Below are positions 24,275 to 35,091 of a stretch of 64,000 nucleotides of DNA, one piece after another; the stretch's first letter is position 1; each line of letters opens with the position of its first letter. The notes under the pieces were generated by a model. It saw only the letters and a program-made list of their open reading frames with translations. It did not search any database and was not told the origin of the DNA. Source of the DNA: Jacaranda mimosifolia (Eukaryota; Streptophyta; Magnoliopsida; Lamiales; Bignoniaceae); contig CM032122.1 in the NCBI GenBank assembly GCA_018894105.1, positions 22,727,674 through 22,791,673 of the forward strand. Direction: 5' to 3'. The position numbers and the translations under genes are program-made.

Positions 24275-24379
24275 AGCATAAGCTAGCAGATCTGAGTAAC
24301 CAAATCACTGTGGTGGTTTGATCTGCCTCCTCTCCCTATCGCGAGCCAAGCGATAATTTTGTAGTGGTTAATTTTCCTA

Positions 24380-25400
24380 CTATTGATTAGGTGGTAATGT
24401 GCTTTCACCAGCTTCATCTACCACATTCTGTTTCCCGTTTGAAACTTGTGGAGGATTAATATGAATTTCCACCTTCTCCTTAACGCCCTGTTGATCGCTT
24501 TCCTGCTGCTCCACATTCTTCATCATTGTAGACTCATCGAATGTCACGTCCCTGCTGATAATCATCTTGGAGTCATTGTCATCATTACACCACAAATGAT
24601 AACCTTTGACTCCATCTGCATAGCCTAGAAATATGCACTTCCTAGCCCTTGGCTTAAGTTTCCCATCCTAGACATGAGCATAAGCTGGACACCCAAATAC
24701 TCTCAGATTTGAGTAATCAACAGGAGACCCGGACCAAACTTCCATTAGTGTCTTGCAGTCCAAAGCAGTTGATGGTGACCTATTCACCAAACAACACGCA
24801 GTGTTAATTGCTTATGTCCAAAAATCCTTGGACAATCCGGCATTAAAGAGTATGCATCTAGCTCTTTCCAAGATAGTCCTGTTCATCTGTTCTGCAACTC
24901 CATTCTGCTGTGGTGTATGTACAACTGTGCGATGCCTCACAATTTCTTCCTTGTCGCAGAATTCTTGAAATTCCTTGTTGCAGTACTCTAATCCATTGTC
25001 AGTCCTCAAGCACTTGATCTCCTTTCCTGTTTGCTTCTCAATTAAGGTATTCTATTGCTTGAAGTTGACAAACACCTCATCCTTATGCTTTAGCATGTAC
25101 ACCCATACTCTCCGTGAGAAATCATCTATAAATGTTAGCATATACCTTGCACCTCTTTTTGAAGGAACCTGAGAAAGTCCCCAAAGATCTGGGTGAATGT
25201 AATCCAAGGTGCCTTTAGTCCTGTGAACTATAGTGCCGAATTTCACCCTGTGTTGCTTGCCCAGCACACACTGCTAACAGAAATCCAGTTCTCCAGTCTT
25301 CTCCCAGCAAAGCAAACCTCATTTGCTCAGTTCTGACATCCCTCTTTCACTCATATGCCCAAGCCGCATATGCTAGAGTCTCGTAGTATCATTGACTGAT
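24380..25400 (-). pseudogene. Copia A integrase
   Basis: Near 25200, HPDLWG replaces the usual HSDLWG with the first acidic residue kept, followed by YMLTFIDDFSRRVWVY. CLRTDNGLEY (near 25000) carries the second Asp, and QNGVAEQMNRTILERAR (near 24890) the catalytic Glu region. The C-terminal GKLKPRARKCIFLGY and the IISRDVTFDES block (near 24550) lead into RT. Two stops split the domain. Confidence 0.9.
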
Positions 25401-25770
25401 GAAGAAACCGCTGCAGTACCAGAAACTGTGTTTCCTTACAATATGTAAAGGCCATTCCGCTTTTCTCCCTTCATGATAAGCAATGCGCCTTTGGAAACCC
25501 ACAGAACTCTATCTCGAGCTCTGTATTCACAACCATTCTTGTCCAAAGTACCTAGCGATATCAGATTTTTTTTCAGATCTGGAACATGACGCATAACTAT
25601 TAGGGTCCTTACTATTCCATCATGCATTCTGATACAAACTTAGGTAATTATCAAATTTCTGGTATGTGGTAAACTAATCTTCTCTTGGGCACATGTGGTA
25701 GGAACAACCACTATCCAGAATCCATTCAGAGCTTAGTAAAGTTTCGATAACGTTGAGAACAAGCCCACCA
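25401..25770 (-). pseudogene. Copia A protease and GAG-pre-integrase region
   Basis: The protease motif WILDSGCSYHMCP (near 25700-25740) has the D-S-G active site and the usual cysteine/histidine neighbours. It is followed by a frameshifted segment and then by RHVPDLKKNLISLGTLD and the LWVSKGALLIMKG block (25436-25627), the GAG-pre-integrase region with HMRLGHMSERGM near 25370. Confidence 0.88.
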
Positions 25771-26521
25771 TTAGACTCATCCTCAACAATTCCTGCGACA
25801 TCATCCCATTTTTGATCAGAAGTTTCACCTGCATCATTCGCCTTTCCTCATTCTGGACAATTCCGTTTCCAATGCCCCTTTCCACTGTACCTAAAACACT
25901 TATCACCGTTTCTAGGCTTAGTTCGGGACTTCGATCAGCCTCTACTCCTTCCCCTTTCTCTTGGTCTCCCTTTCGCCACCAATTGTTCCCCACTTTCACC
26001 ATCATTGCTGCCCAGGACATGTTTTCTCAACTCGTTGGAATTCAATGAGGCCTTTATATCCTCCATTGAAATCGTATCTCTCCCGTACAACAAAATAGTA
26101 ACCAAGTGCTCAAAAGATTTTGGCAGAGAACATAAGAGAATTAAAGCTTAATCCTCATCATCAATTTTGACACCTATATTAGCGAGATCCAAAATCACCT
26201 TATTGAAAAAATTAATATGTTGAGTGATAGACGTACCTTCCTTCATCCTCAATGTATATAATCGCTGTTTCAAATACAACAGATTTGTCAGGGACTTCGT
26301 CATATATAGACTCTCCAGCTTCTTCCATAAATCCACTGGCATACTTTTCGTGGCGATCTCTCTCAGTACGTTATCCGCCAATGATAACACCAGAGTACCG
26401 TAAGCCTTCGCCATGCTCTCTGTAATTCTTGTTGACATAGGAGGGCATGAACCTTCATCTTCCACAGCCTAAAGTCATTCTTCCCATCGAATTTCTCTAC
26501 CTCGTACTTCATTCTTGACAT
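25771..26521 (-). pseudogene. Copia A gag
   Basis: Start at ATG 26521 (MSRMKYEVEKFDGKNDF), just downstream of the PBS. UBN2-type Gag text follows: LYMTKSLTNLLYLKQRLY, MKEGTSITQHINFFNK. The nucleocapsid ends in a knuckle-like CFRYSGKGHWKRNCPE near 25850-25900, with Tyr-Ser where the second Cys would be expected. A frameshift near 26465 and stops near 26150 interrupt it. Confidence 0.9.
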
Positions 26522-26533
26522 TTGATCCAACCT

Positions 26534-26546
26534 GCTCCAATACCAA
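26534..26546 (-). other. Primer-binding site of Copia A
   Basis: On the minus strand TGGTATTGGAGC follows LTR2 directly. It matches TGGTATCAGAGC, the complement of the initiator methionine tRNA 3' end, except at two bases. Confidence 0.8.
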
Positions 26547-27162
26547 TAATAGTAAAGTAATTCGATGGAATTATGATAACAAGATTTAATGTGATTCGGT
26601 GATGTGCCTAATCCACCCAACAAAGAAAAGAAATTTTATTGATCTCAAATCAAACTGCAAGTACAAACTTGAATCCCACAAATCTCACGAAAACACCTTA
26701 CATCCTCGTTCTAAACTCCGTCTTGAGAGAATTACTCAAAAGTAATAAAAAAGCCCTTGTGTTATGTTCATGACACTTTTCCTGGAAGAAAAAATTGATA
26801 TTTATAGTCAAAAACCGAAGCCCAAGGCTCGTGGGCTTGGGTCGCAAGGCGGGGCACACAAAACTTGCGCCCCGATGTGCACAAAATTGCTTGTGCCAAG
26901 AAAAAACCGAACATGGGTAGAAACTTTGAGTTGGGGCGCAAAGTTACTGTTCACTGCACGCCGGGGTGCACAACGCGTGTTTTTATACCTTTTTTGCCTA
27001 TGTACACGCCTTGGCACACCTTGCCTTGCGTCCCGCGCACGGTGTCCTTCTAACAAGCGCTGGGGTGTGTTCTCAAGCCCATTTCTACCACCTTGTTTCG
27101 TTTCGCTCCATTTCTTCCGTTCCTTGTCAATTTTACCTTAAATTTCAAGGCAAAATCAACAA
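26547..27162 (-). repeat. LTR2: shared middle LTR (616 bp)
   Basis: It is the 5' LTR of Copia A and at the same time the 3' LTR of Copia B, because a polypurine/RNase H end abuts it at 27163. U3 matches LTR1 (same GC-rich words, TATA at 26799-26806). About 40 bp of terminal U5 present in LTR1 and LTR3 are missing next to the PBS, so it carries a small deletion. Confidence 0.88.
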
Positions 27163-27179
27163 TTCTCCACTTTAACTTG

Positions 27180-27880
27180 AAATTCCCATTCATCTTCTTT
27201 GTCTTTGCCCCCAATAGGGCCTGTTATCTGAGTCTGCAAACATTAACCAAATCCAAGCAATGCTTGAATTTGATTCCTAGAATAGCCTTAGTTAGCATGT
27301 CTGCCGGATTATCCTTAATCCCAACTTTGTCAACCAACATGACTCCTTGAGGCACCATATCCCGAACAAAGTGATACCTTACATCTATGTGCTTTGTTCT
27401 CTCATGAAATGCTTGATTCTTTGACAAGTGTATGGCACTCTGACTATCACAAAATACCATAGTGATCTCAGAAGTCATACATATATCATCGATCAGCCCT
27501 TTTAGCCAAATGCCTTCCTTGACACCTTCAGCCAAAGCCATGTACTCAACTTCTGTTGTGAACAATGCAACTGATGACTGCAAAGTCGCCTTCCAACTAA
27601 CCATACAACTTGATACACAAAACACATAGCCCGTCATGGACCTTATGCTGTCCAAATCTCCTGCATAATTCGCATCTACATAGCCAATAATTCTTGTAGT
27701 AGAATTCGATTGACTATACCTCAGACATCTGTCTGCAGAGCCTCTCAGATACCTCATGATCTATTTCACAGCCTGCCAATGAGTCTTTCCTGGCTTATGC
27801 ATATACCTGCTCACAACATTGATTGCATGTGAGATGTCTGGCCTAGTGCACACCATGGCGTACATCAAGCTGCCCACTGG
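27180..27880 (-). pseudogene. Copia B RNase H (3' end of pol)
   Basis: The frame 27224-27757 carries GYVDANYAGDLDSIRS, FTTEVEYMALAEGVKE, HERTKHIDVRYHFVRD and [15 protein letters not shown]. It is over 90 percent identical to the Copia A protein and lacks the stop found there after RDMVPQ. Coding text stops abruptly near 27880 (within MYAMVC), where the rest of pol is deleted. Confidence 0.9.
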
Positions 27881-28140
27881 TGTAGAAATATCCTTATCGA
27901 AACAATAATAATCAGAAATGTCCTTATCAAAACTTAAATAGATGTAGAAGTACTCAGTTTTATGAAATTATGTACCAAAATGCAAGAGTATCATAGATAT
28001 TATATATATGTTCTTTTCCCATAAAAAACTCTTGCATTATATGTCGAGTCGAGTGTAAGTCTCACTTGATGGGTTACTAAGGTGTTGTAACTCCTTTAAT
28101 GGTTTAGTATTTTTGGGTACTTGTCACCATTCCAATCCAA
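27881..28140. other. Non-Copia filler at the Copia B deletion
   Basis: About 260 bp of AT-rich sequence replaces RT and integrase of Copia B. It contains a short repeated word (TGTAGAAATATCCTTATC and AAATGTCCTTATCAAAAC). It resembles nothing else in the window and may be filler DNA from repair or an insertion. Confidence 0.6.
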
Positions 28141-29057
28141 GACATGTTGTAAACCAATCTTTTCGTGGGCATATGTGGTTGGAACATCCACTATCCAAAA
28201 TTCATTCAGAGCTCAGTAAAGATGCAGCAATGTTGAGAGCAAGCCCACCATCAGACTCATCCTCAATAATTCCTGTGATATCTTTCCATTTCTGATCAGA
28301 AGTTTCACCTACATCTTTCGCCTTTCCTCGTTGCGAACAATTCCATTTCCAGTGACCATTTCCACTGCACCTAAAATGGTTGTCATCGTTTCTAGGTTTT
28401 GTTTGGGACTTCAATTGGCCTTTATTCCTTCCCCTTACTCTTCGGTCTTTCTTTCACCACCAATCCTTCCTCACTTTCACCATTGTTGTTGCCTAGAACA
28501 TGTTTTCTCAACTCGTTGGAATTCAATGAGGCCATCACATCCTCCATTGAAATTGAATCCCTCCCACATAGCAAAGTAGTGACTAAGTGCTCAAAAGATT
28601 TGGGTAGAGAACATAAGAGAATTATGGCTTGATCCTCATAATCAATTTTAACATCTATACCAATGTGATCTAGAATCACGTTATTGAAAAAATCAATATG
28701 CTGAGTAATAGATGTACCTTTCTTCATTCTTAATGTATATAACTGCCGTTTCAAATATAGCCGATTCGTCAGGGATTTTGTCATATAGAGACTCTCCAGC
28801 TTTGACCATAATCCCGCTGGCATACTTTCTGTGGCGACTTCTTTCAGTACATTATCCGCTAATGATAACACAAGAGTTCTGTAAGCCTTTATGAATTCAT
28901 CCTTCTCCTCATCGGTTAACGTCTCTAGCAAGGAATCTCTGCCCTTTAATGCTCTCTGTAAACCTTGTTGACATAGAAGGGCGTGAACCTTCATCTTCCA
29001 TAGCCCAAAGTCATTCTTCTCATTGAATTTCTCTATCTCGTATTTCGTGCCTGACAT
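28141..29057 (-). pseudogene. Copia B gag and start of protease
   Basis: From ATG 29057 (MSGTKYEIEKFNEKNDF) an almost continuous frame of about 210 codons gives the Gag: LADNVLKEVATESMP, LYMTKSLTNRLYLKRQLY, KGTSITQHIDFFNN, LLCSLPKSFEHLV. A frameshift near 28420 precedes the knuckle (CSGNGHWKWNCSQ near 28330) and the protease start SSEWILDSGC-like text near 28190. This Gag is much better preserved than that of Copia A. The upstream in-frame ATG at 29066 is possible but sits close to the PBS. Confidence 0.9.
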
Positions 29058-29070
29058 TTGATCCAACCCA

Positions 29071-29082
29071 CTTTGATACCAA
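29071..29082 (-). other. Primer-binding site of Copia B
   Basis: On the minus strand TTGGTATCAAAG follows LTR3, one mismatch from TTGGTATCAGAG, the initiator-Met PBS. Confidence 0.8.
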
Positions 29083-29085
29083 TTT

Positions 29086-29609
29086 TATTGAATCCTAGGA
29101 GGATCTGTTGTTAAAACTATGAAATAACAGTAAAGTAATTTGATGGCACTAACAATAAAGATTTAATGTGGTTCAACGATGTGCCTAATCCACCTGACAA
29201 AGAAAGAAATTTTATTGATCTCAAATCAAGTGACAAGTACAAACTTGAATTTCACAAATCTCATGAGAACACATAACACTCTCGTTCTAAACTTTGTCTT
29301 GAGAAACTAACTCAAAAGCAGCTTAGAAACCCTCGTGTTATGTCTCTTATGATTGTCCCGAAATAAAACTGCTTAAATACCTGCGAAAAAGAGTCCTTGG
29401 CGCGCTAGCTTTCTGGCGCCTGCAGCTGCGAGCCCAGCACTGCGGCGTTGACTTTCTGGCATTGTGGCACGACTGTTGGATGCCAGGTATTGGATCGTCG
29501 AATGCTCGACGCTGCAGTGCCAACTGCTGGATACTTTTCCAGTCTCTGCATTTGCTATTTCGCACCATTTCTCATCATATGTGGCTCAAATTTTAAGGCA
29601 AAATCAACA
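29086..29609 (-). repeat. LTR3: 5' LTR of Copia B with a different U3 (524 bp)
   Basis: The R/U5 half aligns with LTR1 and LTR2, and the first bases (minus strand TGTTGATTTTGCC) also match. The U3 between about 29390 and 29590 is unrelated to theirs: it contains CTGGCGCCTGCAGCTGC and GGCATTGTGGCACG words, loosely like the LTR at 35987-36415. Copia B is therefore flanked by LTRs of two subfamilies. Confidence 0.82.
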
Positions 29610-30377
29610 ATATTAAATTTATTTCTGATCTGTTCTTGGATTCTATAAATTAAAAGACCAATTTTTACATGTCAAATCCATTTTTGAATTTGAGATGTAT
29701 AAAATTGTAACATAGTTCTTTTCCAATGGAATTTGTGAAGAATTTTCTACATTTGCGACATTGGGCATTTGCGATCGATTTTCTATAGATTTGCAATGGT
29801 TTTGTGGATTGAAAAAATTTGAACGGATTGATTGTCGTAAAAGCCATCAATAATATAAAATATAGTAGATGGAATTTCCTTTCCTTGCGATGGCAGCTAT
29901 TTTCCCATTGCGAACTAATTTTTGCATTTAGTTTTTTATTAATATTATGATGGATCATTCCATCATAAACTTTTCAAAATATTTTTAAATTAATTTTTAA
30001 TTTAAAAAATACCAAAAACCTGTATACAACAAATTCAATCATTCAAAACATGGATAATTCCAAAACAAACATTCAAGCAACAAAATCCATTTAATATATA
30101 CATAAATATGAACCATCACAAACGTAACATAATTATTTATACACCAAAATTTATCGAATAAAATCCTTAACAAGTGTTGTCCATACATCTAAATATTATC
30201 CAAGCATATCAAATATAGTACTACATCACATATTTAATTTAATGTCATTATTTTCTCTTTATTCTGTATTTTCATGGGATAATGATGGTGTAACAGGATG
30301 TACCTCAGACTGGGGGTAGATTGGAGTGTGCATAAATGGGTAAGTTGGCTCTGGACAATAGGATGGTTGCTGAAGCT
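29610..30377. other. Degenerate DNA-transposon-like sequence
   Basis: AT-rich, with short TTGCGATGG/CCATTGCGA words reminiscent of CACTA-type subterminal repeats. Its right end holds the C-terminus of a minus-strand coding remnant (see 30259-30377). The family is not established. Confidence 0.35.
30259..30377 (-). pseudogene. C-terminal remnant of an antisense coding frame, split by Copia C
   Basis: Minus-strand text CLQQPSYCPEPTYPF then HTPIYPQSEVHP ends at a TAA (30259-30261). It is rich in Pro, Tyr and Gln. If Copia C (30378-35091) and one 5-bp duplication are removed, this frame continues into 35092-35340 without a shift. With the coiled-coil text there, it could be the C-terminus of a CACTA-type transposase or another TE protein. 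That is inference from composition only. Confidence 0.45.
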
Positions 30378-30577
30378 TATTAGGGTTATGCACTTAATTA
30401 TTCTGTTGTATCTTCTGTCATGTAGTTAGATAGAAGCATCCAGATTAGTTAGTTTGTTATCTCCGGCTAGTCACGCTTGTAGCTTCTATAAATACATGCA
30501 AACCCTTTTTTGTACATATTGAAAATATATGCAGATTACAGTTTTTATCTTTCTTGTGCATGGCTCACCCTCCAACA
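30378..30577 (+). repeat. 5' LTR of Copia C (200 bp)
   Basis: Begins TATTAGGG (TG changed to TA) and ends CTCCAACA. It aligns end to end with 34892-35091 at well over 90 percent. TATAAATA at 30487-30494 is the promoter TATA box. Confidence 0.95.
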
Positions 30578-30592
30578 TGGTATCAGATGAGC
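30578..30592 (+). other. Primer-binding site of Copia C
   Basis: TGGTATCAGATGAGC starts at the first base after the LTR and matches the initiator-Met PBS TGGTATCAGA. Confidence 0.9.
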
Positions 30593-30648
30593 AGTAAATC
30601 CGTTGTTCTCTTTTCCAAAACCTCTCGCATTCATCTTTCTCTTCTTTC

Positions 30649-31490
30649 ATGAAAAATCTTCAATCCTTCAATGCAGTAGCTTCTCATTATCCACCTACCA
30701 TAGATGACTCTTCCAATCTATATTTTATCTGTCACTCAGACAGCCCTGGGCTCGTTCTCATCTCACAACCCCTAACAGGTGAGAATTACAACTCATGGAG
30801 CTGTGCTATGCTGATAGCTCTGCCTGTCAAGAACAAAACCGGCTTCATAGATAGATCTATTCCTAAACCTGCATATGATGATATCCAACTTCAAAGTTAG
30901 TGGATTCAGAATAACAATATCATCATCTCATGGCTTCTCAATTCAGTTTCCAAGGAGATATCCGCCAGTATAATCTACTTGGATTCAGCGTTTGAAATCT
31001 AGAAAGACCTCCACGAGAGATTCCAGTAGACTAACGGACCAAGAATCTTCCAACTCTAGAAGGATCTGATAAATCTGGCGCAAGGAGACACTTCTGTCAC
31101 TGTGTATTTTACCAAACTCAAGGTGTTGTGGGAGGAATTAACCAATTACAGGCCTTCATGCTCTTGTGGCCAATGTACCTGTGGAGGAGTTAGGGATCTG
31201 AATGAACACTATCACAAAGAATACATCATACAGTTTCTAATGGAACTCTACGACTCTTTTTCTCAAATCAGAGGTCAGATGCTTCTGTTGGATTCGATGC
31301 TTTCCATTAGCAAATTTTTTTCTCTGGTCTCACAAGAAAAGCTCCAGCGTTCTATTGACATCTCAACTTCTACTGATCCTCAGAATTCCATGGCGTTTGC
31401 TGCGAAAAATGGTGGCAACAAACTTCTTCCTAAGCATAGTGACAGAACAAACACATCTCAGTCCATAAACAACACTAGGACCAAGGCGTG
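30649..31490 (+). pseudogene. Copia C gag
   Basis: ATG at 30649. The frame carries the UBN2-type opening DSPGLVLISQPLTGENYNSW, then VKNKTGFIDRSI, a stop near 30898, and further Gag text (LAQGDTSVTVYFTKLKVLWEEL, FLMELYDSFSQIRGQML) in 31102-31491. The usual zinc-knuckle region is degraded into other frames after 31490. The gag would have formed the particle shell. Confidence 0.88.
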
Positions 31491-31499
31491 AAAGACCTT

Positions 31500-32130
31500 T
31501 CTCCACTCACTGCAACATTCATGGCCATACTGTTGATGTATGTTACAAACTGCATGGCTATCCACCTAGTTACCATTTTAAGTCTCGCCAACAACCGGCT
31601 TCTCAACCTCCTCAACCACTTCAAAAATTTCCTCAAACTCACTCTATCAATCAGACTTCAGATCAGCCTCACTCCACTACTGCTGAGACTTTCCTTCACT
31701 CTCTGAACTCTACTCAATACAACCAGCTAATCAATCTCTCGAATGACCATGTCCTCAACGCCAACAAACCTCATATTGACTAAGAAACTCCCATCACTAC
31801 CGCATGTATTTGCTACTTTATGTTTTCTGATGTCAAAACTTCCTCCTCATGGATAATTGACTCAGGAGCCTCCAGTCACATCTGCTCAAATTCACACTTA
31901 TTCATTGCTACACACCCTATCGCTTCTTGTTATATCTCTCTTACTAATGGTACTACCTTGTCTGCTCACTACACTGGGTCTATTAGAACTCATTTCTCAC
32001 TATTGATAATGTGTTTCATATTCCAGAATTCAAATTCAACTTACTATCCATCAGTTCTTTACTCAAACATACCAACCTCACTGTATTTTTTCTTTCTGCT
32101 GTGTCAAATTCTAGGATCCCTAGACCAAGA
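31500..32130 (+). pseudogene. Copia C protease region, degraded
   Basis: The protease core is still readable at 31840-31880 as SWIIDSGASSHIC, with the D-S-G active site and adjacent S-H-x-C. The following text (TSFTDNVFHIPEFKFNLLSISSL-like) appears in another frame near 32000-32060. The segment 31500-31800 is scrambled by frameshifts. Confidence 0.8.
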
Positions 32131-33300
32131 AAGTGATTGACAAGGGTGATCAAACAACAAGTTATATGTTCTTACTATGGAAATAATGTTGTAAGCCATG
32201 AGCAAGCCTCTACCATTCCAAATAGTGTAAATAGTATCAATAAAATTTCCATGCATACTTGGCATTCTAGACTCGGTCATCCTTCTCTTAAGCAATTGAA
32301 TGTTTTCAAATCTCAATTAAATTTTGAACTAATCACCACATCTACCCCATGCAAAATCTGTCCTTTGGCCAAGCAAAAATGCTTATCATTTCCTAATCAC
32401 AATCACAAGTCACAACAACCTTATGAGTTTATTCATTCTGATATATGGGGTTTTCATGAAACAAGTTACAGTGGACATAGATACTTCCTTACATTAGTAG
32501 ATGATTCCACTAGGTTCACGTAGATTTTTCTCCTAAACCACAAGTCTAATGTCTTTTCCACCTTACCAAGGTTTTACAATCTCATTCTAAATCAATTTAA
32601 CTCCCCATCAAAATTCTATGGTAGAACGAAAACACCAACATCTCCTAAATGTAGCTCGGGCTCTATATTTCCAATCTAGGATCCTAATTCAACTCTGGAT
32701 AGATTGCATCCTCACGAAAACCTTTCTTATCAATAAAATCCCTTCAAACTCCTTCATAACATGATACTTTATGAACTCCCATATAAGTCCTCACCTGATT
32801 ACTCCTTCCTCAAGACTTTTGGGTGCTTAGCTTATGTATCTACTCTTCAAGCCAATAGGTCCAAGTTTGATCCCAGGGCTATTCCATGTGTCTTTCTAGG
32901 CTATTCGAATGGTGTTAAAGGATATAAACTTTACAACCTTTCCACCAAACAAGTGATCATTTCTAGAGATGTAATCTTTCATGAAGCTATATTCCCCTTT
33001 CATCATATCAATCCCTCTCAAGATGTCTTAGACCCCTTCCATAACATCTTCTTGCCTATTCCTCAACTAGACATCAATGATCAAACCATGCACAATCACT
33101 TTCAAAGCCACTCACAACCTTCAGTCCAGCCCCCACAACAGTCCAATATTCCTCTACGAAAATCCTCAAAAGTCTTTAGACTTCCCTCATACCTAAGGGA
33201 CTACCATTGTAACCTTCTCAACTCCAAACAAATTGACAAGTGTGCTCTCTATCCAATCTCCAATTACCTTGGCTATGATTCCTTCTCTTCAGCTCACTGA
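32131..33300 (+). pseudogene. Copia C integrase, core deleted
   Basis: The GAG-pre-integrase HTWHSRLGHPSLKQL and zinc-binding CKICPLAKQKCL precede FIHSDIWGFHETS with the first acidic residue and LTLVDDSTRFT. After a stop near 32520 the sequence jumps to [18 protein letters not shown] in another frame near 32610-32670. The stretch that normally carries the second Asp (RSDNG-type) is missing. The C-terminal part FLKTFGCLAYVST, CVFLGYSNGVKGYKLYNL and IISRDVIFHE follows at 32810-32990. Confidence 0.9.
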
Positions 33301-33379
33301 AAATTCCTTCTCAATGTATCTTCCCACATTGAATCGCAATCATACCTACAAGCTGCTCAACTGTCGGAATGAAGAGCTG

Positions 33380-34240
33380 CCATGCACAGTGAAATTGACG
33401 CATTGGAATCTAATCACACTTGGTCTATTGTTCCCCTTATCCCACACAAACACACCACTGGATGCAAATGGGTTTATAAACTCAAATTCAACTCTAATGG
33501 CACACTAGAAAAGCACAAAGCTAGGTTAGTAGCTAGGGGCTCCACACAACAACAAGGCATAGATTTTATTGGCATATTTTCACCTGTAGCTAAACTCACC
33601 ACAGTCAAAATTTTACTGGCCTTGGCTGCCACATAAAAATGGTTCATCTCTCAGTTAGATATAAATAATGCTTTTCTTAATGGTGATTTGTTTGAGGAAG
33701 TCTATATGGACTTACCTCCTGGTTACACTGCACCCACCGCACCCCATACACACTCTCAAAAATTGGTTTGTAAACTTCATAAATCCATATATGGCCTTAA
33801 ACAGGCCTCTCGGCAATGGAATTGAAAGTTAACATCAGTTCTTCTTCAGCTTGGTTTTCAGCAATCAAAAGTCCATTATAGTCTCTTCACTTATGGTTCT
33901 GACTCAACTTTTGTAGCTCTCTTGGTGTATGTGAATGATATTATCCTAATAGGTCCATCCCAGTTGATGATAGACAAGTTCAAATCATTATTGTAGCAAC
34001 AATTCAAGTTGAAAGATCTAGACAACCTAAAATATTTTTTAAGCTTGGAGATAGCCCGTTCTCCATCTGGCATTGTTTTATCACAAAGACAGTATACCTT
34101 GCAGCTTTTGGAAGACACAGATTTCCTTGCATGTAAGCCAACATCAGTTTCTATGGATCCTAAGGCACAATTAAACTCAACAGATGGTTCTATTCTACTT
34201 AACCCAAGATAGTACTGAGCTCTCATTGGTTGTCTCCTTT
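33380..34240 (+). pseudogene. Copia C reverse transcriptase
   Basis: Ordered motifs: [56 protein letters not shown], then past a stop [13 protein letters not shown] with the first catalytic Asp, [13 protein letters not shown], and LVYVNDIILIG, where active RTs have YVDD, so the first Asp of the pair is changed to Asn. KDLDNLKYFLSLEIARS follows. Several stops are present. Confidence 0.92.
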
Positions 34241-34870
34241 ATTTGACATTAACCAGACCGGACATCACCTTCGCCGTGCACAAACTAGGCCAATTTCTAG
34301 CTTAGCCACGCAACCCAAACTTTTAGGCAACCCATCATTTGTTAAGATACCTCAAAGGCTCCCCAGACAGGGCATATTCTTCTCTTTCACATCCCACCTA
34401 CAACTTTATGCATTCGGTGACGCTGATTGGGCCGCTTGCAAAGACACTCACAAGTCCACTTCAAGATTTTATATCTTCTTAGGAAACTCTCTCATTTCCT
34501 GGAAGTCCAAAAAGAAACCAACCATATCCCGCTCATCTGTAAAAGTCGAGTATAGGGCCCTCGCAGTAGCCTCGTGCGAAATTGTTTGGATTCAACAGCT
34601 CTTGCGTGATCTCCAACATCCTTATACTAAACCTGCACTTTTATTTTGCGATGATCGGGCCGTACTACATATTGCTTCAAATCCAGTGTTCCATGAAAGA
34701 ACGAAACACATAGAAGTTGATTATCATCTTATGCGTGATAAAATTTCTTCTAGTATCCTTAAACTCATGCCCGTCAAACAAACCAATAGCTCGCTGACAT
34801 CTTCACGAAAGCATTGCCTGCAACATCCCTCAATCCGATTCTCATCAAGCTGGCCATCAAAGACTTCATC
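34230..34870 (+). pseudogene. Copia C RNase H
   Basis: The 34230-34943 frame carries YAFGDADWAACKDTHKST, ISRSSVKVEYRALAVASCE, LLFCDDRAVLHIASNPVFHERTKH and IEVDYHLMRDK in pieces. The D-E-D signature residues (GDADWA, VEYRAL, CDDRA) are all still present. The start of this frame is out of phase with true RT text (RPDITFAVHKL lies in another frame). Confidence 0.9.
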
Positions 34871-34880
34871 TGTCTACCTT

Positions 34881-34891
34881 AAAGGGGGGGG
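34881..34891 (+). other. Polypurine tract of Copia C
   Basis: AAAGGGGGGGG lies directly before the 3' LTR, the expected primer for plus-strand cDNA synthesis. Confidence 0.9.
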
Positions 34892-35091
34892 TATTAGGGT
34901 TACCCACTTAATTATTCTATTGTATCTTTTGTTAGTTTGTTAGATAGAAGCATCTAGATTAGTTAGTTTGTTATCTCCGGCTAGTCACGCTTGTAGCTTC
35001 TATAAATACATGCAAACCCTTTTTTGTACATACTGAAAATATATGTAGATTATAGTTTTTCTCTTTCTTGTGCATGGCTCACCCTCCGACA
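34892..35091 (+). repeat. 3' LTR of Copia C (200 bp)
   Basis: Begins TATTAGGG and ends CTCCGACA. TATAAATA is at 35001-35008. It is the same length as the 5' LTR and nearly identical. Confidence 0.95.

Larger units (their letters stand above)
21943..29609 (-). mobile_element. Tandem Ty1/Copia array sharing the middle LTR
   Basis: Three LTRs (21943-22614, 26547-27162, 29086-29609) alternate with two minus-strand Copia internal regions. Internal A (22615-26546) is complete in domain order: gag, protease, integrase, RT, RNase H. Internal B (27163-29085) keeps only the RNase H end and the gag/protease end. Gag text resembles the Tnt1 (Tork) group. The layout LTR-A-LTR-B-LTR is what unequal recombination between LTRs of related copies leaves. 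The outer flanks (TCAAT and ATATT) do not match as a clear duplication. Confidence 0.9.
30378..35091 (+). mobile_element. Copia C: full-length, dead Ty1/Copia element
   Basis: A 4714-bp element has 200-bp LTRs at both ends, an initiator-Met PBS, a G-rich polypurine tract and Copia domain order (gag, protease remnant, integrase, RT, RNase H). Flanks AAGCT and AAGAC are a mutated 5-bp target duplication. Stops and frameshifts occur in every domain, and part of the integrase core is deleted. Confidence 0.95.
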
